Position numbers and translations under genes: made by a program. Of a DNA stretch of 64,000 nt, positions 35,201-42,300 are shown in pieces (positions within the stretch are counted from its first letter, which is position 1; each line of letters starts with the position of its first letter). The DNA lies in assembly GCF_001577835.2 (NCBI RefSeq), contig NC_029519.1, forward strand, positions 29,450,539-29,514,538, given 5' to 3'. The stretch is from Coturnix japonica (lineage: Eukaryota; Chordata; Aves; Galliformes; Phasianidae). The notes beneath the pieces are model-generated. The model searched no databases, was not told the origin of the DNA, and saw only the letters and a program-made list of their open reading frames with translations.

Positions 35201-36735
35201 GATTAAGATTAAAATTTCTCTTGAGCAGTTGAAAGTCCACTATGCTGGAGGAGATCTCCAGGCAAGAAACCAGAGAGCAGAGCTGGTGAGCAGGGGGATC
35301 CTCTGGCACACAGAGAGGCACCCAGCTGGGGGTACCCCATCCACAGCTTGCTGAGCTTTCCAAAAAAAGCTTCACATAACCACAGACTGAGGTGGTCTCT
35401 CATCAATGGTGTGGCTTTAAGGGCAACCTCTTAAGGTGGTGATGTGGTGTTTGGTTTATCTCCAGAAGGAGAGTTAATACGATAGGGTGGATTTTTTTGT
35501 CTGGTTTTATTTTTGTGTGTGTGCATGTGCACTTCAATGATATGCAGCTCATGAGAACGCCCGCTTGTAAGTCAGACAGGATGCTGTCAGGCTGTGATTC
35601 CAGGTCTAGTGACGTCTTGTGGCAGTGAGTCCTGTAACTTATCTTTTCTTCATATTTCTTTCCGCCAGTGTTAATTTTTGTCACCATTTTAGTTTTGCTG
35701 AATAGCATTTAATTAAAATGCATTCTGGTTCGGGTTGAATCAAGGAGCAGCTGATTGAAATTTAAGTGCTGCTGTCTCTGTAATTCCATGCATCCTGATG
35801 CTTGAGCCCTGATCCTCTGAACTCTGGCGCCAGAGATCGTATAGCTCTCAATGCTGTGCTGATCACATAGTGCTTTTAATTTGTTCTTTTTTTTTTTTTT
35901 TTTTTTTTTAATATTTAGCTTCTTCACATGGAGCAGAAGTGGAGTTGGTGGAAACTAAAGCTGTAGAAAAAAATCAACTTTTCAAACGTTTTTTCCTTTA
36001 GTTTTTTAGCTTGCTTCAAACTTCCATGGCAATTTTGATAGCTCGGCTTCAAGCCCACTTACACAATGATTCATGGCGGAGGAGAGAGAAGTGAAGTCAG
36101 AGTGATATTTTGATCCGGGGGAGGGCTGGAGTACAGGATCATTTTAAATTGAGAAAGCCATGCTGGGACTAATGGTAGATATTATCTGTTATTTCATAAG
36201 GTAAATCCATATTATTCTTTCCCTTGACTCCTCTCCTGCCCACATATTTTTCTCATCAGAGCTGCAACTGAATAATACATAACCCATGGAAAGACGGCTA
36301 ATAAAAAATGCAACAGAAGCAGACCATGTAGGACTTAAAAATGTCGGATTAGTGGAGTATCTGCCAGCACAGTCTGAGTACTGTGAACCGCAGCTCTGAA
36401 TGCGATCTCTCTAAACTGCATCTAGTTGCTGGACAAATACTACAAGTGTTCAATATACTGAGCATTGGGTTTTTTTTTTCTTCTTTTCCTTCCTGGCCTT
36501 AGGTAACGTGGGGAAAGGAAGGAGCCTCTCAGAAGCACCCTCAGCTGTGCTGCAGCCTTTCCTGGGACATAAGGGAAAGAGGAGCCTGGCTCACCCCAGC
36601 CTTCCCGTGCACGTGAGGAATGCTGTGCTCGCAGCTGCCCTTTTCCCAGAGTTCCTGAAGGAGCTGGCAGCCCTTGCACAGGAACACTCCATTTTATATT
36701 GCAAAGTACTGGGGGATTTTGAGGATTATTATTAG
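1182..36735 (+). CDS. FHIP1A: FHIP1A (FAM160A1), FHF complex subunit HOOK-interacting protein 1A, partial (3' part of gene)
   Basis: Gene-level entry; the exons are listed separately. Joined in phase, the exons give a protein matching what I remember of human FAM160A1, with blocks such as VAHPLIRNQLVNYIYNGF, LLIGIITQLASYPQPLL and AALFPEFLKELAALAQEHS. FHIP proteins belong to the RAI16-like family. They join FTS/AKTIP and HOOK proteins in the FHF complex, which links dynein to early endosomes in the cytosol. About the first 300 residues of the family protein lie upstream of the window. The helical family domain covers the early exons, an acidic, probably disordered linker fills the 1-kb exon, and a conserved helical C-terminus is in the last three exons. 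No signal peptide or membrane segment is visible. The locus is inflated by a 9.1-kb duplicated block that I judge to be an assembly error, and the 5' end of one exon is missing. The identification rests on remembered sequence, not on a search. Confidence 0.93.
1849..1849. other. Single ambiguous base (N)
   Basis: A lone N within otherwise normal intron sequence. It marks an unresolved base call, not a scaffold gap. Confidence 0.95.
4319..4366. repeat. T-rich low-complexity tract
   Basis: Runs of T broken by single G or C bases. It lies just upstream on the plus strand of the antisense CR1 fragment, beyond that element's 3' side. Confidence 0.7.
4400..5350 (-). mobile_element. CR1 LINE fragment (reverse-transcriptase 3' part), antisense to FHIP1A
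   Basis: Read on the minus strand, it follows the familiar avian CR1 reverse-transcriptase order from about 5350 down. The segment corresponding to DTVSHNIL...DKL...QTVRW appears first, then the segment for SGLDWGQ. The motif LHLGRNN follows at about 4860, with a W-L-E-S-S-F-like segment next. Further down, the sequence for an EHLSYEERLRELGLFS-like end is visible at about 4590-4480. The frame is broken many times, so this is a dead 5'- and 3'-truncated copy. CR1 is the dominant LINE of birds and other sauropsids. The boundaries are estimates. Confidence 0.85.
5747..5855. repeat. A-rich/GAAA tract followed by a T-rich tract
   Basis: A run of A with scattered G ending in four GAAA-type units is followed, after CTAG, by a run of T with scattered C. 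The two arms could pair as a long imperfect hairpin. It lies inside an FHIP1A intron. Confidence 0.8.
8216..8252. repeat. TA dinucleotide microsatellite
   Basis: About 18 uninterrupted TA units inside an FHIP1A intron, likely to vary in length. Confidence 0.95.
12844..13011 (+). CDS. FHIP1A: FHIP1A coding exon (56 codons)
   Basis: Opens after TTTTTCCCTGTAG and reads VTVEEVMATTAYLDLFLRS, then LKIFLRFILLHRHENVHIL and TSRINTPFR. It ends before donor GTAAGA at 13012. The length is 168 bp and both ends are phase 0. It matches the human protein with only a few substitutions. The next family residues (LC.VSL.LFRTLIG) are expected to begin the following exon. Confidence 0.96.
13012..16658 (+). other. 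FHIP1A: FHIP1A intron, 5' part, ending at a suspect join
   Basis: Intron sequence after donor GTAAGA. It has a TTTA simple repeat at 16406-16430 and T runs near 16270 and 16440. It runs up to about 16658, where the sequence switches without an acceptor in the correct place into the middle of the next FHIP1A exon. No other gene is visible. Confidence 0.75.
16406..16430. repeat. TTTA tetranucleotide repeat
   Basis: Five to six TTTA units followed by a T run, about 250 bases before the suspect join near 16660. Confidence 0.85.
16669..16718 (+). CDS. FHIP1A: FHIP1A exon fragment, copy A (5' part missing)
   Basis: Reads TLIGLHCEDVMLQLVL and then AG, ending at donor GTAAAG (16719). The split arginine codon is completed by the next exon. 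The family sequence has LC.VSL.LFR before this, but the bases just upstream here encode nothing like it and look intronic. The exon is therefore truncated at a chimeric join, not at a natural acceptor. Confidence 0.85.
16719..18137 (+). other. FHIP1A: FHIP1A intron (copy A)
   Basis: Intron from donor GTAAAG to acceptor GTTTCAG. It is AT-rich with no recognisable gene or repeat. The identical copy is at 25829-27247. Confidence 0.85.
18138..18325 (+). CDS. FHIP1A: FHIP1A coding exon, copy A (188 bp)
   Basis: Begins with G after GTTTCAG, completing an arginine codon, then YLIPCNHMMLSQRRAVKERD, CYSVSAAKLLALTPLCC and DYILWTKAAQTE. It ends with a single G before donor GTAATT. The protein is nearly identical to human FAM160A1 in this highly conserved part. 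The phases fit the exons on both sides. Confidence 0.95.
18326..18807 (+). other. FHIP1A: FHIP1A intron (copy A)
   Basis: A short intron from GTAATT to acceptor AACTTTCAG. It contains nothing recognisable, although both neighbouring exons stay open for some distance into it. Confidence 0.85.
18808..19839 (+). CDS. FHIP1A: FHIP1A large coding exon, copy A (1032 bp)
   Basis: Starts AT TCT GTT, completing an aspartate, and reads SVRSVSESTCIVEFGRAVDI, SYLQYLGEAQEAILQCL, LEWDDSYDTGISPGSDVSS, PPKHIQEMKKNAIMLVKGSY and FQDDVMVYRLCAQKD. An acidic Glu/Asp/Ser-rich linker follows, then RSQSAPFTG. All conserved blocks occur in the human order, while the linker is diverged, as expected for a disordered region. 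The exon ends with G before GTGGAA, a weak donor. Reading on into the intron adds only GMSC and a stop at 19854-19856. Confidence 0.95.
21333..21351. repeat. T run (19 bases), copy A
   Basis: A homopolymer of the same length as at 30443-30461 in copy B. Such runs change quickly, so equal length argues against two old genomic copies. Confidence 0.9.
22080..22523 (+). mobile_element. CR1 LINE 3' end (copy A)
   Basis: Shows the typical avian CR1 tail in sense orientation. It has GAGGGCCACAAAAATGATC, CTCTCCTGTGAGAACAGGCT, a GGTTAGATATAAGGA segment, GGAACAGGTTGCCCAG, GATGCCCCATCCCTGGAGAC and CCCTTCCAACTCTAAG. It ends with a degenerate form of the CR1 terminal octamer repeat. It is 5'-truncated, as is usual for CR1, and non-coding. 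It lies in the FHIP1A intron in gene orientation. Confidence 0.93.
22890..23068 (+). CDS. FHIP1A: FHIP1A coding exon, copy A (179 bp)
   Basis: Begins GA after TTTTTGCAG, completing a glycine, then PFISVVLSKLENMLENSLHV, NLLLIGIITQLASYPQPLL, RSFLLNTNMVFQPSVRSLYQ. It ends before donor GTATTT. The sequence is essentially identical to the human protein, the most conserved stretch of the C-terminal half. Confidence 0.97.
23069..23345 (+). other. FHIP1A: FHIP1A intron (copy A)
   Basis: A 277-bp intron from donor GTATTT to acceptor TTTTGGCAG. Nothing else is seen. Confidence 0.9.
23346..23484 (+). CDS. FHIP1A: FHIP1A coding exon, copy A (139 bp)
   Basis: Opens after TTGGCAG with VLASVKNKIEHFASTEKDFP, then DLLLEAQQYLLFRVDMSD and AAEELLTK. 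It ends with a single G before donor GTAAAT (phase 1). It closely matches the human protein up to the variable end. Human may carry about ten more residues before the final block. I did not find a matching small exon downstream. Confidence 0.95.
23485..25668 (+). other. FHIP1A: FHIP1A intron (copy A), cut off by the gap
   Basis: Intron after donor GTAAAT, running to the scaffold gap. It holds a TTTG-rich stretch near 23.87 kb and ends in a T run directly at the first N. The same sequence in copy B continues past that T run into the rest of the intron. Confidence 0.85.
25669..25768. other. Assembly gap of exactly 100 Ns
   Basis: One hundred Ns, the conventional placeholder for a gap of unknown size. 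It sits exactly between the two identical 9-kb blocks, so it is a join between contigs and not a measured distance. Confidence 0.99.
25770..25828 (+). CDS. FHIP1A: FHIP1A exon fragment, copy B (start hidden by the gap)
   Basis: Reads LFRTLIGLHCEDVMLQLVL plus AG before donor GTAAAG. The leading LFR agrees with the human protein, unlike copy A. About seven more residues (LC.VSL-like) and the acceptor are expected inside the gap, so the exon is incomplete at its 5' end. Confidence 0.9.
25829..27247 (+). other. FHIP1A: FHIP1A intron (copy B)
   Basis: Identical to 16719-18137. Donor GTAAAG, acceptor GTTTCAG. Nothing further is seen. Confidence 0.85.
27248..27435 (+). CDS. FHIP1A: FHIP1A coding exon, copy B (188 bp)
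   Basis: Identical to 18138-18325 and encodes YLIPCNHMMLSQRRAVKERD through WTKAAQTE. I take this as the copy to keep in the gene model, because it is continuous with the last exon. Confidence 0.95.
27436..27917 (+). other. FHIP1A: FHIP1A intron (copy B)
   Basis: Identical to 18326-18807, with donor GTAATT and acceptor AACTTTCAG. Nothing recognisable inside. Confidence 0.85.
27918..28949 (+). CDS. FHIP1A: FHIP1A large coding exon, copy B (1032 bp)
   Basis: Identical to 18808-19839. It encodes the segment from SVRSVSESTCIVEFGRAVDI through the acidic linker to RSQSAPFTG, with the weak GTGGAA donor at 28950. No base differs in the parts I compared, including the A-rich stretches, which would be surprising for two separately evolving exons. 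Confidence 0.95.
30443..30461. repeat. T run (19 bases), copy B
   Basis: Same length as the run at 21333-21351 in copy A. Confidence 0.9.
31190..31633 (+). mobile_element. CR1 LINE 3' end (copy B)
   Basis: Identical to the fragment at about 22080-22523, so it is the same insertion seen twice, not a second CR1 event. Confidence 0.93.
32000..32178 (+). CDS. FHIP1A: FHIP1A coding exon, copy B (179 bp)
   Basis: Identical to 22890-23068 and encodes PFISVVLSKLENMLENSLHV through QPSVRSLYQ, before donor GTATTT. Confidence 0.97.
32179..32455 (+). other. FHIP1A: FHIP1A intron (copy B)
   Basis: A 277-bp intron identical to 23069-23345. Confidence 0.9.
32456..32594 (+). CDS. FHIP1A: FHIP1A coding exon, copy B (139 bp)
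   Basis: Identical to 23346-23484 (VLASVKNKIEHFASTEKDFP to AAEELLTK, then one G). This copy leads through an uninterrupted intron to the last exon, where GT completes a glycine codon in frame. Confidence 0.96.
32595..36502 (+). other. FHIP1A: FHIP1A last intron, 3.9 kb
   Basis: From donor GTAAAT to acceptor TGGCCTTAG. The first 2.2 kb duplicates copy A and the remainder is unique. It has a 23-T run at 35887-35909. I looked for a small in-frame exon matching the extra residues in the human protein and found none. Confidence 0.85.
35887..35909. repeat. T run (23 bases)
   Basis: A homopolymer inside the last FHIP1A intron. On the minus strand it would read as a poly(A) tail, but no retroelement body is recognisable next to it. 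Confidence 0.9.
36503..36735 (+). CDS. FHIP1A: FHIP1A last coding exon with stop
   Basis: After acceptor GGCCTTAG, GT completes a glycine, followed by NVGKGRSLSEAPSAVLQPFL, then LPVHVRNAVLAAALFPEFL, KELAALAQEHSILYCKVLGD and FEDYY with a TAG stop at 36733-36735. The block from VLQPFL to the C-terminal tyrosine matches the human C-terminus closely. The segment before it is variable. Confidence 0.96.
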
Positions 36736-39345
36736 TGGGTTTTACTAAACATGATGGGTTGTTGGGGTTTTTTTTGTTTGTTTGTTTTTTAAGAAAAAAG
36801 ACTTTTGAAGTTTAAGCTGATTATTTTTTTTAGTGCAAAGCTGCTTATGAAAGAAGGTTCTACTTCACTACTTCCTGAAAATACTTGATTTGAGAGGGAA
36901 GGAAGAGGCAGAATGCTATTCCACATTACTTTATATTAGGCCTTACAACTTTCCTCTGTGCTACGTAACGTATTTGAGAGATTTCTTATTCTGCTGTTAG
37001 AGCAGCTCCCTAAGCTCACCTTGTTACATGGGTGCTCCTCTTTACTGCCACTGACTCCTGTTGAATTTTCACAGTAGGCACTTAAATTAGGTGGTCTAAG
37101 AGGGGTCAAATGTTTCAGCTTTTTATTACTTCAGAAATACTGTAAGAAAAAAGCCTGTTAGAACACAGTTTGTCTGGAAAAGCACTGCCCTGGGACAAAG
37201 TCTGGGGTAAAGAAATGTATGCAAAATGTGCACAAAACCCTTTTCTGTGAAGGGCTGTGCTTCTCCGTGGCTCTGTCCTCTTCTCTGCTCCCCTCCCTCT
37301 TCCCTGGGACGGGGTTCTTGCCAGCACACCTCTGAGAAGCCCTCCTTTGCCAGTAGCTCAGGTTTGTGAATTCAAGTGATCTTATGTGTGTTAAACCCAT
37401 GACTAGCTGCAAGCAGGTGCTGGGCTCTACACATACCGCATTGCCTTATGTTGCAGACAGATCTGCGGCTATCAGCTGTTGGTCTTTGAAGTCAAATGAA
37501 CTGTGTAAGTGGATGTGGACTGCAGACTGCCTGGAATTTTCCTTGCAGTTTCTCAGCATTCTTTAATATCTACTGCACTGCTACCTAAACTCTCAAGCAT
37601 GCCTTATTTAGTAAGATTTGCACAAAGTACAAAGCAAAATGTGTCTATGCAAGTGGTAATTAACTTGTTGTTTGTTTTTATGCTTATTTTAATAAGCTAA
37701 GGAACGGTATTCAGTTTCTTTCAGTAGTATTAAAAGGACAGCAGGCTGTTTTTGTCAATCTTTTTTTCCCCCCCTCCATATTTTAATGGAAAATATTGGC
37801 ATGCTCCTGAAAGCCGTTCTGTTTTATTCTTCCTTTTTGGGGGGTTATGGGGAAAGTGGAAAGTTGAATACTGTTTGTTTACTTCTCATTTAGGTGTCGA
37901 CTTTTCCTAATATTGCACTTTTTGGATGGTGAGGGGAGGAGCAGGCTGTTCGCCAGCTGCAGAATAGGAAGCAGCAATAGGGAGAGCTGTCTGCTAGTGA
38001 CTAACTGCTTGAGAAAATTCTCATCTGTGAGTAATGGGCTTCATTAGAAGAACCCAAGCATGATGAATTGGCGCATCACTACTGCATTTCATCTTACCTT
38101 AGTAGAGTAATTGTGCTTCCAGTGTGCTGTAGTTGGCTCCATAAAGAGGGGCTTCATTCAAGAAAGCCTTATATCCACTTTTTCCAGGAAAAAAAAAAAC
38201 CAAAAAACTTAACAGCCACTCCAGGAAATTGAAAGAAATGGAAAAAATGTTTGTGTGAATTGATTCTGCTAACTGTAATTCCAGAATTCCAGAAAACTCC
38301 AGAATCACATCCCAATTTTCAAACACGCTTTCTCAGAGATTGCAAGGGAAAAGCTTATGTACAGAACACTGAGTTTAAGAACAAAACAAATTAAGAAACA
38401 AAAACCAGCAAAACCACCCTCAGAAATGTCTAATTACAGGTCAGTTCTTGTGGACCTTGCACTGCAATTTAAGCTCCTAAAGTCTTCAGATGCCTCTGAA
38501 AAATGGTACCTTTCACGTGCAAGTTGTGGGAAGCATTCGTTGTCAGTCTGCTGTAGGTTATTTCAGGGAAGAAAATCCCAAAGTGTATCTCTAGCAAGAT
38601 CACTTCAAGTGATCTACCTCCACTTGTTTGCTGTACAGTCATCATGTCCACCATGGTGGAAGGGTTACATTGCTTCCCAGCTGACTCCAGTGTGCTTGCA
38701 CTCATAACTTGATGGGTTTGTTATTTGTTTGCTTGTTTTGCTTAAAAACAAGCACCATTGCATCACCATCCCATAAGTCATGTCTGTCCTTCACATGACT
38801 GACCTCACAAGCTTCCTCAGAAGCTGGAGCCAAAGCTGTGGGTTTTTTTCTTAAATCTTGGTTATCCATGATTAGGAGAGCTCTTCTTTCTTTCTTTTTC
38901 TTTTTTTCCCCTACAACACTGCTATAGACAAGAGCTAACTTGTAAATACTTTACTGTGTCCATAGGAAATCATGTGTTCTTCCTGCACTCTCACTCTTAC
39001 CCACATGCATTGCTGTCCTTCATGCTGGACTCATTGACCTACCAAAGGGGTTCAGTGGCATGTGGAAAGTGTTCTGGCACTGTGAGTGCAGAGCAAGGGT
39101 GTGCTGCACTCCTCTCCTGCTAGGAACTTTGTGAGCAAAAGCAAAAGTAATGAATCTGTGTGAATCTATAGTGCTTCAAGATCAACTGCTACGTTGCAGT
39201 AGTAATCATGTATGTTTTTAAAAAAAATCTTTTATTTATTTAAGAAAAAAGAAAAGAAGAATTCTGCAGACTGTTGCTTAAGGCAGTAAGCTTACTGTAT
39301 GGACCCTCCCTTGTTTCTACTTTGAAATAAAAATCTTTGTTTGCT
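36736..39345 (+). other. FHIP1A: FHIP1A 3' UTR (probable)
   Basis: About 2.6 kb between the stop codon and the first canonical AATAAA. It has overlapping ATTTA pentamers at about 39231-39243, a possible AU-rich instability element. An ATTAAA at about 37729 could give a shorter form. The extent is inferred from the signal only. Confidence 0.55.
39326..39331 (+). terminator. FHIP1A: Poly(A) signal AATAAA of FHIP1A (probable)
   Basis: The first AATAAA I find downstream of the FHIP1A stop. It is followed within 30 bases by a GT-rich stretch (TTTGTTTGCTGGGTGGG), as expected for a cleavage region. Another AATAAA at 40145-40150 sits in an A-rich tract and is a less convincing alternative. Confidence 0.6.
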
Positions 39346-42300
39346 GGGTGGGAGTGATTTCTTTTGAGACTGTTCATTCTACCTGGTGTTATCAACAACT
39401 GTGCAAAGTCATGGCAGTGTTCAACTTAGCAGGGATGTGGAGCTATTTTGGGTTCTTAAAATGTAGGCTGCTCCAAGAAGCATCTGTACATTTGAGGAAT
39501 GGAAGGACTTTCATCATGAGCTGCAGCGGAATTAAGTCAACCCCTGAAATCTGGGATGATGTGGAAGACTTCTTGGTGAGAGGCTGCAACTATGTTTGTG
39601 CACAGTGTCCCCCTGTAAGAGGAGAATCTATCAGCCCCCAGAAGGAGGTGGGTAAGTGCACTGAACCCAGTTTAAGAGTGCAAAAATGGCCACCTTGTGT
39701 TTAACACTGTATTTCTTGGCTCTTGAGCTGAATTGGACTTGCAGCTAGGTCTCAGCTGTGATAGAAGCACCATGTCAGCACTCATTGAAAAAGTATTGGC
39801 AAGGATTGCATCTGCCTGTCTTCAAAATGCAGGACCTGTGATTTATCATGAAAATGTTCATCCTTTGAAGATGAATTGCCTTTTTCTGTGTAAGTTCTTC
39901 AGCCCAATGCTTGTTTAATAGGCTCCTTCTTTCCAGTCAGATAATGCATTATACCATCTCTCTTCGATGAGGCATCTTGTTCAAATGTAGCTCCTGCTAT
40001 AACTGGGGTAAAGCACTTGGCAGCGTTCCATCAGACAGCAGCATCCTTTGCACATGCTGATCCTTGAGCATAAGCATCAGTTGTGATTTGTGTGCTGTCT
40101 TGATGGCCCAGCCTAAACTTGGTTTTCTCCCTATGTGCCCAAAAAATAAAAAAATTTAAAAAAATGAGATTTTACAGGTGACCAAGGTGTTTGCTGGTGC
40201 TGTAGTTCCAGGTGTTTGCCCAGGTAACATCTGAACATGGTTTGGAAGAGTAGACGTAAAGTCTGCTGGTGTTTGCTGCCTTGTGGACATGAGAAGGTTC
40301 TCCTGGTGATGCCCGGGTGTCCGTCCCATGGGAACACCCTGAGATGTTCCTCCGGCACAGCTGTCTCATTGCCTTTCTTGCTGAGGTTTCTCACTTTGCA
40401 CAAATACTAAGTTCACTGATGTGCTGCTGTACCCGCTTCGTGCATTTGCTTTTTAGACTCAATCTGATGCTTTTATTAATTAACCCAGCAGTTGGGGTGG
40501 TCTCTTGGGATTGGCATTGGCCTTGCTTGGAATAGAAGCAGATCTGGCAGGTGGTGCCCAAGTGGTATCCCTGCCACCAGCACTGCTCCAGATGCATTTT
40601 GGTCCAGGCACAGTGCCTGAGAGCTACGTGGGCTCCTCCTTTGGAGAAAAGACTTACAGACAGACTTGTTGCATTGCTTCAAGTCCAAAGATTTAGGTTC
40701 AGGAGGTTAAGTTCTATTTACCAAGAAAAGCAGACAGTCTAGCATGGCGCACGAGTGATTGCTGCCCTTCTGTGTGCTGTGCTTATGCCTCACAGGAAGT
40801 TTTATGCTTCAGGAAGGTTTTTAGCTCCTCTAAAACCTCTGGGTTGGGAAGAAAAGGATGGGAGCTGTGTGATTTGGTACGGTTAAATTATGTCATTGTA
40901 CCATTTGAATTTGCAGCCACAGCTCCGGTTTGAGGGCAGCTTGATTTAATAAGCAATTTACTGTACTGTATTTACTGAAATTGCTATGTCATGCCTGCAG
41001 TTTTTGTGACAGCTCCTATTAAGTTTGTAACATTTAAACTGCATTTGCAGTTGTGGGTGGAATACTGGGATTTTCTTCCTTCTTTTCTTTTGACCGGTAC
41101 CTTCAGCACAGTGCAGTTATGGTGCTGCTGCTGTGTCCAGAGCTGACTGAGGTAACTGTAGTGTTTTCTTCCGTTCACCTTCTGAAGACCATCAGCAGAA
41201 ACAGAGGGTTTCTGACCCCCTGGCTGCTTACGTAAATGAGAAAATTGAGGGTAAAACAGCACAGATGAGCAGGGGGACACGCATCTGTGTGAACTGCAGT
41301 GAAAATTTACATCTGCGTTATCCTGATTTAGCAGGGCCCAAAACAGAGAGGTTCAGGGTGAACTTGAGAAAATGAAACTGGACACTCTCCTATGGAAACT
41401 GTCCAGTTGAATAGCATTGCCCTGTAGTGTTCCGGACCAGAACCGTGTGAAGGACAGAAAAAAAACGATCCTTGTTAGCGTCAGATTTGCATAAGGAGAT
41501 GTTTGGATAATAGGACAGAGGCGGCGGCTGTCAGAGTGAAGGCAGCCGCACAACGCAGCCCTGTTTGGCAACTTTGTGATCCGTGAAGGCCCAGCTCTGA
41601 GCAAACGTGCTTAATTTTTCAGGAGCCTCAGCTTTGCTAAACATGTTGTGGCCCTGCGTCAGTGTACTTCATTTGTTACATGCTCAGCTGGAAGCCTCTT
41701 AGTTATGAATAGGAGGCATTACTTGTATTCTTAAACATGTAGTACTTAAAGTGGTGGTTGTTGCTGACTGTGCAAATCTTATTTTGTTCATTGATTATAA
41801 TGGCTTTGTGTGGCAGCTGGATTAAATTAAGACTGAAGGCTCTGGGCTAGAAGCCCTGATGGAACTTTTGTGCAAAGGCTGCATTTCTCAACCAAGTAAC
41901 TTTCTCCGGCGCGTCAGCAGGGTGCCTGCATACAATTATGTATTGTGGGCTAAATACCTGCAAACTCACATTTCTGATGAAGCCAATCCCACAGCAGCTG
42001 TACTTTATTGCGGTCTCCTTTAAAAATAGCTTGGATTTAGACCAAAAAAATAATAAGTTAAATCCAGGACAGCGAAGCTGCACACAGCTCAGTGCTGCAG
42101 CAGCAGCTTGGCCATTGTTCAGGCAAAATACCTGCCTGTGTTCCAAGGAGAGAGAAAGGGCTCAGGGTCTGTGTGCTTGTGGCTACAGCCTGAGCCCTGG
42201 ACTCATATCTCCCTTGGTGCTGCTCGGTGTCCAAGTGCAGCTCTGACCGCTGTTGGGCTTAAAGCTCCAGAACAGTAACAGTTTTGTAAGCTCCTCTAAG

